A DNA stretch of 64,000 bases from an uncultured bacterium (GCA_903891095.1 CAITDI010000043.1:19318-83317), one strand, 5' to 3'; shown: positions 26,770 through 35,850, counted from the first letter of the stretch. Notes: generated by a model from the sequence alone, not told the origin. Numbers and translations are program-made.

Positions 26770-28356
26770 ATGAAGCGCCCCTTCGAACGCTCCGCGCAGA
26801 TCGCATCGCTTGAATCGCTCGAGTTCGACCTGCTGGTCGTCGGTGGCGGCGCGACGGGCCTCGGCGTCGCGGTCGACGCCGCGCGCCGCGGATACCGCAC
26901 CGCGCTCATCGAGGCGTCCGACTTTGCCAAGGCGACGAGCTCGCGCAGCACCAAGCTCGTGCACGGCGGCGTGCGCTATCTCGAGCAGATGCACTTCGGT
27001 CTCGTGAGCGAGGCGCTCGAGGAGCGCGCGATCCTGTGCGCGAACGCGCCGCATCTCGTGCACGACCTGTGCTTTGTCGTGCCGCGCTACCACTGGTGGG
27101 AAGGCCCGTTCTACGGCGCGGGGCTCAAGCTCTACGACGCGCTCGCGGGCAAGCGCAACCTCGGCAAGTGCCGCATGCTGTCGCGCGAGGAGACGATCCG
27201 CGCGATTCCCGGCGTGCGCGAGGAGCAGCTCTCGGGCGGCATCGAGTACCACGATGCGCAGTTCGACGACGCGCGCATGGCGCTGGCGCTTGCGCGCACG
27301 GCGGCGGCGAACGGCGCGAGCATCGCGAATTTCGTGCGCTGCACAGGGCTCATCAAGGACGACGGCCAGGTCGTCGGCGTCGAGGCGCGCGACATGGAGA
27401 CGGGCCGCGAGTTCCGCATCCGCGCGTCGATCGTGGTCAACGCGACGGGCGTGTTTGCCGACGAGATCCGCCGCGCCGACGATCCCGCGGCCAAGCAGTC
27501 GGTGGCGCCGTCGCGCGGCGTGCACATCGTGCTGCCGCGCGCGTTTCTCCCGTCGGACCACGCGATCATGGTGCCGCACACCGACGATGGCCGCGTGCTC
27601 TACGTGATCCCGTGGCACGGGCGCACGCTGCTCGGCACGACCGACACCGAGGTCAAGGACGCCGAGCTCGAGCCGCGCGCGAGCGACGAGGACATCGAGT
27701 TCATCATGCGCAACGCGGGGCGCTACCTCGCGCAAGCGCCGACGCGCAGCGACATCCTGTCGGTGTTCGCGGGGCTGCGGCCGCTCGTGCGCCACGACGG
27801 CGCTGGCGCGACCAAGCAGATCTCGCGCGAGCACGCGATCGAGGTCTCGAAGAGCGGGCTCGTGACCGTGACCGGCGGCAAGTGGACGACCTACCGCCGC
27901 ATGGCCGCCGAGGTCGTCGCCGTCGCCGCCGAGACGGCGGGCCTCGAGGTGCGGGTCTCGACCACGGAAACCCTGCACATCCACGGCTACGACGCCAACG
28001 CCGGCGTCGAGGCGGGCCTGCCCGACGCGCGCCGCATGTACGGCAGCGACCGCCACGAGCTCGACAAGATCGAGCGCGCCGACCGCCTGCTCTCGGCGCC
28101 GATGCACGGAAACCTCGCGGTCACGCAGTCGGAGATCATCTTCGCCGCGCGCAACGAGATGGCGCGCACGGTCGACGACGTGCTTTCGCGGCGCACGCGC
28201 TCGATCCTGCTCGACGCGCGTGCGTCGATCGAGATCGCCGACGAGACCGCGCGGCTCATGGGCCGCGAGCTCGGCTGGGACGCGCAGCGCATCGCGGCGA
28301 GCGCGGCGGAGTTCAAGGCGATCGCGCGCGGCTATCTGCCCGAAGTTCATGCCTGA
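26770..28356 (+). CDS. glpD: FAD-dependent glycerol-3-phosphate dehydrogenase
   Basis: 528 residues. Oxidises glycerol 3-phosphate to dihydroxyacetone phosphate, passing electrons to the quinone pool at the membrane face. FAD-binding motif LLVVGGGATGLGVAVDAARRG, then SSRSTKLVHGGVRYL, ATGVFADEIR, LLGTTDTEVKD and VTGGKWTTYRRMA are the family blocks, and the C-terminal domain is present. Forms an operon with glpK. Confidence 0.96.
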   Translation: MKRPFERSAQIASLESLEFDLLVVGGGATGLGVAVDAARRGYRTALIEASDFAKATSSRSTKLVHGGVRYLEQMHFGLVSEALEERAILCANAPHLVHDLCFVVPRYHWWEGPFYGAGLKLYDALAGKRNLGKCRMLSREETIRAIPGVREEQLSGGIEYHDAQFDDARMALALARTAAANGASIANFVRCTGLIKDDGQVVGVEARDMETGREFRIRASIVVNATGVFADEIRRADDPAAKQSVAPSRGVHIVLPRAFLPSDHAIMVPHTDDGRVLYVIPWHGRTLLGTTDTEVKDAELEPRASDEDIEFIMRNAGRYLAQAPTRSDILSVFAGLRPLVRHDGAGATKQISREHAIEVSKSGLVTVTGGKWTTYRRMAAEVVAVAAETAGLEVRVSTTETLHIHGYDANAGVEAGLPDARRMYGSDRHELDKIERADRLLSAPMHGNLAVTQSEIIFAARNEMARTVDDVLSRRTRSILLDARASIEIADETARLMGRELGWDAQRIAASAAEFKAIARGYLPEVHA

Positions 28357-28378
28357 CTTCCGCGCCTGACGCGCGTGC

Positions 28379-28384
28379 TACGCT
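28379..28384 (+). promoter_or_regulatory. Candidate -10 box (TACGCT)
   Basis: TACGCT ends 10 nt before the ATG at 28395. Confidence 0.4.
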
Positions 28385-28394
28385 TCGCGTCTCC

Positions 28395-30458
28395 ATGCTG
28401 CTTTCCATCATGACCATCACGACGCGCCGCACCGTGGTCCAGCGTGCATCCGCACTCGCAGTCGCGGTTGCTGCCGCGGGGATCGCGTGTTCCGCCAGCG
28501 CGCAGGCGCCCGCGCCGCAGGCGGCGCAGCAACAGCAGCAGCCGCAGCAGACGCCGTGGCCGATCCTGCTCGGCTTCCGCACCGCCGCGCTCGAGCGCAG
28601 CTGGCCGATCACCGACCAGGTCGTGCTCGTGCCCGATGCGCGCACCTATCTCGACGAGATCTCCAAGTGGAGCGAGCACGCGCACTGGCCCGTGCTGATC
28701 GAGGACGACTTCTACGCGCCGCTCTTCGTGCGCGGCTTTGCGCCCAAGCGCGTGGTGCGCCGCGCGTCGGTCGGCGCGATGCCCGCCGACCGCGCCGAGC
28801 GCGAGAAGCTCATCTCCGCGAGCGTGGCCGACGCCATCGCCGACGGCGCGGCCGATGTCCTCGGCGCGTGCGTCAAGCGCGCGGTGCCGCCGTCGATGGT
28901 CGTGCTCACCGACGCGATGGATCCCGCGTGGACCGCCGCCGCCGCGCTCGCCGCGGGCCGCTGCGGCGCGCTTTCTTTCTCGCATGAAACCTACGGCGTG
29001 CCGAGCGCCACGCTCGACGCGGCCGCGTTCAAGCGCCTCGACGACGAGCTCAAGTCCGCCGCCGACCGCACCGCGCTCCAGTGGAAGGGCCTCGGCGACG
29101 CGATCGACGCGTTCGTGATCTGCCGCGATGTGCCGTGGAAGGCGACGCCCGACCTGCCGCCCGGCGCGCGCATCGAGTTCAACACGGGGCCGTTCCCGAC
29201 CAAGCCCGGGCAGCCGATCGCGACGTTCGACGCGCTCGCGCGTCATTCCGACGGCGCGTGGTGGGCGATGGGCAGCGGCATCTTCGGCAGCGAGGTGCGC
29301 AGCGCGTACGTCGCGATGAGCTCGCTCTTCGCGCCGCGCACGACCGCGTGGCTCGTGCACACCTACGACGGCGGCGATCCGTGGCAGAAGTACGACATCG
29401 CGCCCGCAGCCGAGGCGCTCGAGAAGCAGGGCTTCCTCACGCAGAGCTGGACGCGCGACCGCGCCAACCTCGACGCGTGGCGCATGATCCTGATGGGCGG
29501 CTTTGGCGGCGATGTGCTGTTCGTGAACTCGCACGGCGTGTCGAGCCAGTTCGGCCTGCACGCGGGCGGGACCGCGAACGTCGGCGACGTGCCGCTGTTC
29601 GACCGGCCGCCGATGGTGCACTTCCTGCATTCGTTCTCGCTCGAGAACCCCAACGTCGACGACTCGGTCGGCGGGCGATTCATCGAGAACGGCGCGTACG
29701 CGTACTTCGGCTCGGTGTACGAGCCGCTGCTGCCGGCGTTCACGCCGCCCGGGCTCCTCGCGGCACGCGGCGGCGCGCTCATCCCGTTCCTGATCTCGGC
29801 GCGCTCGATGGAAGGGCCGTTCATCCGACCGTGGCGCACATGCGGGTACGGCGATCCGCTCGCGCTGCTCGCGACGCCCGCAAAGCTCGGGCTCGTGCGC
29901 GTCGACGCGGGTTCTGGCGACGGGCTCACCGCGCTGCACGCGAGCGCGAACGAGGCGCTCGCGCGGTTCCGCGAAGCGAAGTCGCCGAGCGCGGCTGACG
30001 CAGCGACGCTCGCGACGGGGCTCGTCGATGCGATCCGCGACCTCGAGCTCTGCGGCGACGACGACGCGGTGTCGAAGGCGTGGGATCTCGCGCTCACCAC
30101 CGATCGTGCGGGCGACGCGGCGCGCTACGCGTTGGGCGCGCTCTTCCGCGCGCGCGATGTCGAGCGGTTCGCGGTCGCGTTCGCGAAGTCCACGCACAAG
30201 ACCGGCGACGAATCCCGCGCCGCGCGCAACATGCTCTGGCATCTCTTCCTGCCGCGGATCGCGACGCTCGAGGACAAGCGCTTTTGCGCGCTGCTCGGGC
30301 GCTATCCGCGCGGGCGCGACGCGTCGATCGACCTCGCGATGATCAAGCCGGCCGTGCTGCGCCTGCTCGGCAAGCCCGCGTGGGACACGATCTGCGACGC
30401 GGCGATCCGCGAGACGGATCTGCCCATGATCAAGGCGAAGATTGATTCACTTCGTTGA
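28395..30458 (+). CDS. Secreted protein of unknown function, possible Tat substrate
   Basis: 687 residues. The N-terminus MTITTRRTVVQRASALAVAVAAAG (from the second Met) has a twin-arginine motif followed by a hydrophobic stretch and an SASAQA cleavage-like site, then a Gln-rich linker. The mature region has alternating beta-alpha blocks (VLVPDARTYLDEI, MVVLTDAMDPAW, GGDVLFVNSHGVS) and SVGGRFIENGAYAYFGSVYEP. The NSHG element followed by ENGAYAYFGS recalls caspase-like or gingipain-like folds with the usual Cys missing, but this is only a weak resemblance. It overlaps the convergent SGNH gene by 12 nt. A frame extension upstream into glpD is a shadow. Confidence 0.65.
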   Translation: MLLSIMTITTRRTVVQRASALAVAVAAAGIACSASAQAPAPQAAQQQQQPQQTPWPILLGFRTAALERSWPITDQVVLVPDARTYLDEISKWSEHAHWPVLIEDDFYAPLFVRGFAPKRVVRRASVGAMPADRAEREKLISASVADAIADGAADVLGACVKRAVPPSMVVLTDAMDPAWTAAAALAAGRCGALSFSHETYGVPSATLDAAAFKRLDDELKSAADRTALQWKGLGDAIDAFVICRDVPWKATPDLPPGARIEFNTGPFPTKPGQPIATFDALARHSDGAWWAMGSGIFGSEVRSAYVAMSSLFAPRTTAWLVHTYDGGDPWQKYDIAPAAEALEKQGFLTQSWTRDRANLDAWRMILMGGFGGDVLFVNSHGVSSQFGLHAGGTANVGDVPLFDRPPMVHFLHSFSLENPNVDDSVGGRFIENGAYAYFGSVYEPLLPAFTPPGLLAARGGALIPFLISARSMEGPFIRPWRTCGYGDPLALLATPAKLGLVRVDAGSGDGLTALHASANEALARFREAKSPSAADAATLATGLVDAIRDLELCGDDDAVSKAWDLALTTDRAGDAARYALGALFRARDVERFAVAFAKSTHKTGDESRAARNMLWHLFLPRIATLEDKRFCALLGRYPRGRDASIDLAMIKPAVLRLLGKPAWDTICDAAIRETDLPMIKAKIDSLR

Positions 30459-31421
30459 GCTGCCGGCGGGCGCGGGCACGGGCACGGGAGCAGTCGCGGG
30501 CGTCGTTGCAGGCTTGTCGCGGAGGCCGCTCTTCTTGAGCTCGCCGCGGGCGCGCTCGATGGTGCCGATCGGCTCGGGCGTGCAGCCGTCGGGCGGGCAG
30601 TGCACGGCGGACTTGAGTTCCGCGGCGATCGCGCAACCGAGGCCCGCGAGGCCTTGCGCCGTGGGATGCAGCTCGTCGCGCTGCAGCAGCGGCGCGTCCT
30701 TGGTCGACTCGAGCTTGGTGCCGCAGATGTCGATCGCGTGCTTGTCCATGAGGTCGTGCTGGATCTGCGCGAGCGGGAACGGCCGCACATTGGGACGCGC
30801 CTTGGCCCACTCCGCGAGTCGCGCGTTGAGCCTGGCGGTCGTCTCAGGCGACGGCACCTGCTGCGGCGAGAGCATCTTGCCGATCGCCCTGTGCATGTCG
30901 GGGATGTCGCCGACGATCATCGGAATCGACGCGTCGAACTGCTCGAGCTCCTTGAGCCCGAGCTCGAACTTTCGGATGCGGTCGTCCTCGCTCTTGACCG
31001 GCCCGCCGTCGGGCGCGTCGTCGCCGTAGCCGTACCAGAACAGGAAATCGAGCGCGACGACGCAGTCGGGCTTGAAGTCCTTCGCGCGCTTGGCCGCCTT
31101 GGCGCCGTTGGCGACCGGCGACATGAAGAAGAATCCGCTCGACATGTCGCTCGTGACCAGCTGCAGCTGAGGGCACGCGAGCTTGACCATGTCGGCAAGC
31201 CGAAAGCTGCCCGTGTAGTCGCCATCCGCGCGCTTGTCGTGCATCACGCAGCCGAAGCCCGCCGACGCGCTCGCGCCGATCACGGCCACGCGGATGGGCT
31301 TGGGAGCGGCGGCAACAGCGGGGGCGGCGACCTGCGCAAACACCTCAGCTGGCATCGCGAACGCGGACGCAACCACAGACACGGCCAGAACAAGACGGAC
31401 GACAGAGCGTGACATGCGCAT
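30447..31421 (-). CDS. Secreted SGNH/GDSL-like hydrolase
   Basis: 324 residues with signal peptide (residues about 5-30, ending AEVFAQ). Block I is RVAVIGASASAGFG (nucleophile Ser) and the C-terminal catalytic pair is in DELHPTAQGLAG, which are SGNH-hydrolase hallmarks; a conserved FLFWYGYGDD segment lies between. Probably an exported esterase or carbohydrate esterase; substrate not predictable. The C-terminus is a Pro/Ala linker. A TAGAGT box 6 nt upstream supports the first of two close ATGs. Confidence 0.7.
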   Translation of the reverse strand: MRMSRSVVRLVLAVSVVASAFAMPAEVFAQVAAPAVAAAPKPIRVAVIGASASAGFGCVMHDKRADGDYTGSFRLADMVKLACPQLQLVTSDMSSGFFFMSPVANGAKAAKRAKDFKPDCVVALDFLFWYGYGDDAPDGGPVKSEDDRIRKFELGLKELEQFDASIPMIVGDIPDMHRAIGKMLSPQQVPSPETTARLNARLAEWAKARPNVRPFPLAQIQHDLMDKHAIDICGTKLESTKDAPLLQRDELHPTAQGLAGLGCAIAAELKSAVHCPPDGCTPEPIGTIERARGELKKSGLRDKPATTPATAPVPVPAPAGSSTK

Positions 31422-31427
31422 GAAGCC

Positions 31428-31433
31428 ACTCTA
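31428..31433 (-). promoter_or_regulatory. Candidate -10 box (TAGAGT) of the SGNH-hydrolase gene
   Basis: TAGAGT on the minus strand ends 6 nt before the ATG at 31421. Confidence 0.4.
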
Positions 31434-31490
31434 CGCGCGGAAATCGCTCCGCCACAGGAGACAACGCTCGCGCAGAGAATTTCCGCGCGC

Positions 31491-31650
31491 CGCGGTGAGG
31501 TCTCGCCAGATGTGATTCCGCCAGAGGAAGCGGCCGCAGCCGCGGTGAGGTCTCGCCAGAGGTGATTCCGCCAGAGGAAGCGGCCGCAGCCGCGGTGAGG
31601 TCTCGCCAGAGGTGATTCCGCCAGAGGAAGCGTCCGCAGCCGCGACCGCT
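31491..31650 (-). repeat. 50-bp tandem repeat, about 3 copies, after sucD
   Basis: TCTCGCCAGA recurs at 31501, 31551 and 31601 (period 50). Copies are almost identical (one T/G change) and the last passes into a GC-rich-repeat head (TGAGCGGTCGCGGCTGCGG on the minus strand, 31635-31653), 8 nt after the sucD stop. It therefore seems to be an expanded form of the same 3'-end element. No spacer variation, so not CRISPR. Confidence 0.88.
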
Positions 31651-31660
31651 CAGATACGCC

Positions 31661-32602
31661 TCAGAGGCCGAGTGCCTTCGCCATCGTCGAGCCGAGGTCG
31701 GCCGGGCTCTCCGCCACGGCGATGCCGCAGGCCTTGAGCGCGTCGATCTTCGCCTGCGCCGTGTCGTCGGCGCCGCCGATGATCGCGCCCGCGTGACCCA
31801 TGCGCTTGCCCTTCGGCGCGGTGCGGCCAGCGATAAAGCCGGCGACCGGCTTCTTCATGTTGGCCTTGATCCACTTGGCGGCCTCGACCTCGTCGGTGCC
31901 GCCGATCTCGCCGATCATGACCACGCCGTCGGTCTCGGGATCGTTGTTGAAGAGCTCGAGCGCCTCGATGAATCCGAGGCCGCGCACGGGGTCGCCGCCG
32001 ATGCCGACGCAGGTCGACTGGCCGATGCCGCGCTGCGAGGTCTGCCAGACGGCTTCATAGGTCAGCGTGCCGGAGCGGCTGACGATGCCGACGGCCTTGC
32101 CCGTCTTCGCGTCCTTGCGGTGCGTGTTGATGTAGCCCGGCATGATGCCGATCTTGCAGCCGCCCTCGAACTTCGCGGTCGGGCCTTCGCCCGAGACGCG
32201 CTTGCCCGGCGTGATCACGCCGGGGCAGTTGGGTCCGATGAGCGTCGACTTGGGGTACGCCTTGAGCGCTTCCTTGACGCGCACCATGTCGTTGACGGGC
32301 ACGCCTTCGGTGATCGCGCAGATCACGCGGATGCCCGCGGCCGCAGCCTCGAGGATCGCGTCGGCCGCGCCCGCGGGCGGGACGAAGATCATGGTCGCGT
32401 CGGCGCCGGTGGCCTGCACGGCCTGCGCGACGGTGTCGAAGATCGGGAGGCCGTTCGCGTCCTTCTGGCCACCCTTGCCCGGCGTGACTCCGCCGACCAT
32501 CTTGGTGCCGTAGTCGAAGCAGCCCTTGGTGTGCGAGGCGCCCGCGCTGCCGGTGATGCCCTGGCAGATGACTTTGGTGTTTCCGTCGACGAGAATGGCC
32601 AT
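31661..32602 (-). CDS. sucD: Succinate-CoA ligase (ADP/GDP-forming) alpha subunit
   Basis: 313 residues. TCA-cycle substrate-level phosphorylation. N-terminus [21 protein letters not shown], CoA motif, [18 protein letters not shown] and the phospho-histidine region GHAGAIIGG are present. Somewhat longer than E. coli SucD (289). sucC, normally adjacent, is not in this window on either side, so the two subunits are encoded apart. Divergent from purM with -10 boxes for both in the 58-nt gap. Confidence 0.95.
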   Translation of the reverse strand: MAILVDGNTKVICQGITGSAGASHTKGCFDYGTKMVGGVTPGKGGQKDANGLPIFDTVAQAVQATGADATMIFVPPAGAADAILEAAAAGIRVICAITEGVPVNDMVRVKEALKAYPKSTLIGPNCPGVITPGKRVSGEGPTAKFEGGCKIGIMPGYINTHRKDAKTGKAVGIVSRSGTLTYEAVWQTSQRGIGQSTCVGIGGDPVRGLGFIEALELFNNDPETDGVVMIGEIGGTDEVEAAKWIKANMKKPVAGFIAGRTAPKGKRMGHAGAIIGGADDTAQAKIDALKACGIAVAESPADLGSTMAKALGL

Positions 32603-32612
32603 AGGGGGGGAG

Positions 32613-32651
32613 AGGATACACGACCTGCCCCTTCGCCGCAGCCGCTAAACT
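32613..32651. promoter_or_regulatory. Divergent -10 boxes of sucD and purM
   Basis: Minus strand TATCCT (32613-32618) ends 10 nt before the sucD ATG; plus strand TAAACT (32646-32651) ends 9 nt before the purM ATG. Confidence 0.5.
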
Positions 32652-32660
32652 CGCGCGCCT

Positions 32661-33824
32661 ATGGCACGAACCGCCGCCCCCAAGAAGTTGTCCACGAAGT
32701 CGTCCACGAAGTCGTCCACGAAGCCGTCCGCCAAGCCGTCCACGCAGCGCAAGCCCGCCAAGAAGCCCCTCACCTACGCCGCCGCCGGCGTCGACATCGA
32801 CGCGGGCGACGAGGTCGTCGACCGCATCAAGCCGATCGTGCGCCGGACGTACTCTCCGCGGGTCCTCGGCCTGCACGGCGCGTTCGCGGGCATGTTCAAG
32901 CTCAACGGCGCGGGTCGCAAGTACAAGGACCCCGTCCTGGTTGCGTGCACCGACGGCGTCGGCACCAAGGTCAAGCTGGCGGCGGAGTTCAAGATCTACG
33001 ACCGCGTCGGCATCGACTGCGTCGCGATGAATGTGAACGACCTCATCGTGCAGGGCGCGGAGCCGCTGTTCTTCCTCGACTACCTCGGCCTGTCCAAGCT
33101 CGATCCCGTCGACACCACCGCGATGATCGCGGGCGTGGCCAAGGGCTGCGAGATCGCCGGCTGCGCGCTCATCGGCGGCGAGTGCGCCGAGATGCCCGAC
33201 ATCTACGCGCCGGGCGACTTCGATGTCGCGGGCTTCTGCGTCGGCGTCGTCGAGAACGCGCGCACCAAGTCGCAGCCCAAGGTCAAGGACGGCGATGTGA
33301 TCATCGGCCTGCCTTCGAGCGGCGTGCATTCCAACGGCTACACGCTCGTGCGCCGCATCGTCAAGGACGCGAAGCTCAGCTACACCAAGAAGTACGCCGA
33401 GCTCGGCGGCCAGCGGCTCATCGACGTGCTCCTCGAGCCGACGCGCATCTACGCGAAGGAGATCATCGGTCTCCTCAACAGCCTCGAGAAGTCGCACGGC
33501 ACGAAGAAGCCCGCGATCAGCGGCATGGCGCACATCACCGGCGGCGGCCTGCCCGGCAACGTCTGCCGCGCGCTCGGCAACGACGTCGACGCGGTGATCT
33601 ACACCAAGTCGTGGGACGCGAACCCGATCTTCCCGTTCCTGCAGAAGCACGGCGGCGTGGAGACTTCGGAGATGTACCGCGTGTTCAACATGGGCATCGG
33701 CTACACGATCATCGTGCGGCCCGATGCGGCCGCGGCCGTTCTCAAGGCGCTCAAGAAGCTCGGCGAGAAGCCGATGCTGATCGGCGTGATCGAGAAGGGC
33801 AAGGGCGACGTGCGGATGGTGTGA
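32661..33824 (+). CDS. purM: Phosphoribosylformylglycinamidine cyclo-ligase with a Ser/Thr/Lys-rich N-terminal extension
   Basis: 387 residues. AIR synthase of purine synthesis. Core starts near residue 37 (LTYAAAGVDIDAGDEVVDRI); VACTDGVGTKVKLA, GAEPLFFLDYL, GGECAEMPDIY, SSGVHSNGYTLVRR and HITGGGLPGN motifs are all intact. The first about 36 residues are an STK/SAK repeat encoded by a 12-bp DNA repeat (GTCCACGAAGTC), absent from usual PurM. The TAAACT box 9 nt upstream and no later in-frame Met before the core support inclusion of the extension. Confidence 0.95.
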   Translation: MARTAAPKKLSTKSSTKSSTKPSAKPSTQRKPAKKPLTYAAAGVDIDAGDEVVDRIKPIVRRTYSPRVLGLHGAFAGMFKLNGAGRKYKDPVLVACTDGVGTKVKLAAEFKIYDRVGIDCVAMNVNDLIVQGAEPLFFLDYLGLSKLDPVDTTAMIAGVAKGCEIAGCALIGGECAEMPDIYAPGDFDVAGFCVGVVENARTKSQPKVKDGDVIIGLPSSGVHSNGYTLVRRIVKDAKLSYTKKYAELGGQRLIDVLLEPTRIYAKEIIGLLNSLEKSHGTKKPAISGMAHITGGGLPGNVCRALGNDVDAVIYTKSWDANPIFPFLQKHGGVETSEMYRVFNMGIGYTIIVRPDAAAAVLKALKKLGEKPMLIGVIEKGKGDVRMV

Positions 33825-33829
33825 GTGGA

Positions 33830-34460
33830 TCCCGTCGGTTCGACGGAGATCGTCCTCATCGGGGTGCCCTCTGTCCGGCCAGTCGTGAGACGCGTTGTTC
33901 ACGTTGAACGTCACGGCCGAGACGGAGGGTGGGGGTGAGGTGACTGGAGAGCCGAGTCGACTCGGTTCGTGAGTCTCCTGACGCCCACCCTCAGGCTTCG
34001 CCGGTGGTGTCCAGCGAACATCGACGTCGTTCGACTCGGCGGCCTGAGGGCACCCGTTCGTTCCACGTTCGATGTCGTTCAAGCTGGTGGCCTGACGGGT
34101 CCCGTCGTGTCGACGGAGATCGTCCTCATCGGGGTGCCCTCTGTCCGGCCAGTCGTGGGGTGTGGTGTTCACGCCAACCGTCACGGCCGAGACGGAGGGT
34201 GGGGGTGAGGTGACTCGAATGCCGAGTCGACTCGGCTCGTGAGTCTCCTGACGCCCACCCTCAGGCTTCGCCGCTGTTGTCCAGCGAACATCGACGCCGT
34301 CCGACTCGGCGGCCTGAGGGCACCCGTTCGTTCCACGTTCGATGTCGTTCAAACTGGTGGCCTGACGGGTCCCGTCGGTTCGACGGAGATCGTCCTCATC
34401 AGGGTGGGGTGAGGTGACTCGAATGCCGAGTCGACTCGGCGGTTTCCGAGCACCCGTCCC
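33830..34460. repeat. 270-bp tandem repeat (2.3 copies) filling the purM-arfB gap
   Basis: CGACGGAGATCGTCCTCATC occurs at 33841, 34111 and 34381, exactly 270 apart. Copies 1 and 2 are roughly 92-95% alike by eye over the full unit; copy 3 has lost most of its interior and stops at arfB. Each copy holds the palindrome CCGAGTCGACTCGG (33952, 34222, 34426; 16 bp perfect in copies 2 and 3) and a GTGAGG..CCTCAC-type inverted pair. No credible gene is seen in this 636-nt gap. Confidence 0.95.
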
Positions 34461-34946
34461 TCACGCATCCCAACGCCGGTCGCGCTTCTTCTCGCCTTCG
34501 CGCTTCTTCGCCTCGATGCGGCGTTCGACGCTGCCGCGCGTCGGCTTGGTCTTGCGGCGGACCTTCGGCTTCTTGGCGGCCATCGACACGAGCGTCTTGA
34601 GCCGCGTCATGCACGCCTCGCGGTTGTCGGCCTGCGAGCGCGTCGAGTGATCGCTGATGAGCAGCGCTTCGTCGGCGCCGTCGCCGACCACATGCGAGCC
34701 CGCCACCGCGCGCAACCGCGCGAATCCCGCGTCATCGAGCCCGAAGATGTCGCTGAACAGCACGCGCAGCTGCGCCTTGGTGCTGGTCTTGTTCACATGC
34801 TGGCCGCCGGGGCCGCTGCCGCGCACGAAGGTGAAGTCGAGCGCCGACTCCGCCACGCCGCATCCGCCACCGAGACGCACGACGCTGCCCGAAGGCTGCG
34901 GCTTGCGCGGAGGTTCGTGGTTGGCTCGTGGGTCCGGCTGCTGCAT
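34461..34946 (-). CDS. arfB: ArfB/YaeJ-type alternative ribosome-rescue peptide release factor
   Basis: 161 residues. Hydrolyses peptidyl-tRNA on stalled ribosomes lacking a stop codon. The catalytic GGQ is in RGSGPGGQHVNK and the domain-3 codon-recognition region is missing, as in ArfB. The C-terminal tail is basic (KKPKVRRKTKPTRGSVERR), the part that enters the empty mRNA channel. Length is typical (about 140-160). Convergent with purM across the 270-bp repeat array. Confidence 0.92.
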   Translation of the reverse strand: MQQPDPRANHEPPRKPQPSGSVVRLGGGCGVAESALDFTFVRGSGPGGQHVNKTSTKAQLRVLFSDIFGLDDAGFARLRAVAGSHVVGDGADEALLISDHSTRSQADNREACMTRLKTLVSMAAKKPKVRRKTKPTRGSVERRIEAKKREGEKKRDRRWDA

Positions 34947-34951
34947 GCGTC

Positions 34952-34985
34952 AGAACTCCGTGCTTAGAACTCCGTGCTTAGAACT
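34952..34985. repeat. 14-bp direct repeat (AGAACTCCGTGCTT) between arfB and the barrel gene
   Basis: Two full copies and a third partial at 34952, 34966 and 34980. The duplication repeats the TAA stop context of the outer-membrane protein gene. Small replication-slippage product. Confidence 0.8.
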
Positions 34986-35844
34986 CCAGCTTGATGCCCG
35001 CCCGCAAACCCTGCAGGCTGCCCGTCAGCGAGAGTTCCTCGGCATCCGCAGAGAGTCCGATGAGGCGATAGCCAAAGTACGCCGCGCATTGCGGCGAAAA
35101 CCACGCGGTCGCGTCGGCCTCGATGTGCGACGCGGTGCCCATGCTGCTGTCGCCCGAGCCCATCGGCATCGCGAGTCCCGCCTGCGCCTTGCCGCAGATC
35201 TCCATGCGGCGCACGAGCGGAAAGCTCTCGCGCGTGTCGAATCCGACGCGCACGCCGATGCCGAGTTCAAGCGTGAGGAACGCCTCGTTCGCGGTCGTCG
35301 AGTCGCTCGTCGTCGTGTCGACGATGTCGCGCGCCATCGACTGGATGTCTGCCGAAACCGTCGTGAACACCGAGAAATCCGTGTTGTTCGCCGGCGCCTT
35401 CCAGCCTTCGCGCGCGTCGCTCCACATCATGGGGCGCTCGGCGTTGGGGCGGTAGAAGTCGTACAGCAGCTCGCCGCCAAAGCCCCACCACGAGAACGAC
35501 GAGTGGAACGCGTCGCCTTGATTCACCGTGATTCCGCCGAGCGTGAACGCCTCGCTCGCGTCGGTCGCGCCCGTCGTCGAGAACGCGAATCCGCGCACGG
35601 AGAACGCGATGCGGTCGCTGCGGAAACCGAGCGTGCCGCCAAACGACGGCGTCGAGTCATGCACGTCGACCGTGCGCACATCGACATCCGCGCCATTGTC
35701 GGTGAAGTGTCCCTCGAGCCGAGGCAGCCAGAAGTCCGCCGAGACGTCGAGCTTGAACGGCGCAGGCTCGGGCACCGCGTTGGCGGCGGCCTGCGCGTCG
35801 GAAGCGGAGATTGCAGCGGCGAGAGCGAGCGTACCTGCGTCCAT
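34978..35844 (-). CDS. Putative outer-membrane beta-barrel protein
   Basis: 288 residues. A short N-terminal signal-like segment (residues 1-22) precedes alternating polar/hydrophobic strands (KLDVSADFWLPRLEG, IAFSVRGFAFSTTG, FLTLELGIGVRVGFDT, LRAGIKLEF); the terminal Phe fits the BAM-recognition signal of outer-membrane proteins. No catalytic motif. The start codon is supported by a TACGCT box 6 nt upstream that overlaps the stop region of the metallophosphoesterase gene, so it may be transcribed alone. Function unknown. Confidence 0.7.
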   Translation of the reverse strand: MDAGTLALAAAISASDAQAAANAVPEPAPFKLDVSADFWLPRLEGHFTDNGADVDVRTVDVHDSTPSFGGTLGFRSDRIAFSVRGFAFSTTGATDASEAFTLGGITVNQGDAFHSSFSWWGFGGELLYDFYRPNAERPMMWSDAREGWKAPANNTDFSVFTTVSADIQSMARDIVDTTTSDSTTANEAFLTLELGIGVRVGFDTRESFPLVRRMEICGKAQAGLAMPMGSGDSSMGTASHIEADATAWFSPQCAAYFGYRLIGLSADAEELSLTGSLQGLRAGIKLEF

Positions 35845-35850
35845 CCGCGC

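Noticed and set aside
31491..31650. CRISPR array
   Set aside because: Units are continuous without variable spacers and no cas gene is near.
33840..34352. A 90-residue repeat open on the minus strand through the 270-bp array
   Set aside because: The differences between copies mostly change amino acids, and the frame continues antisense into purM, so coding is unlikely.
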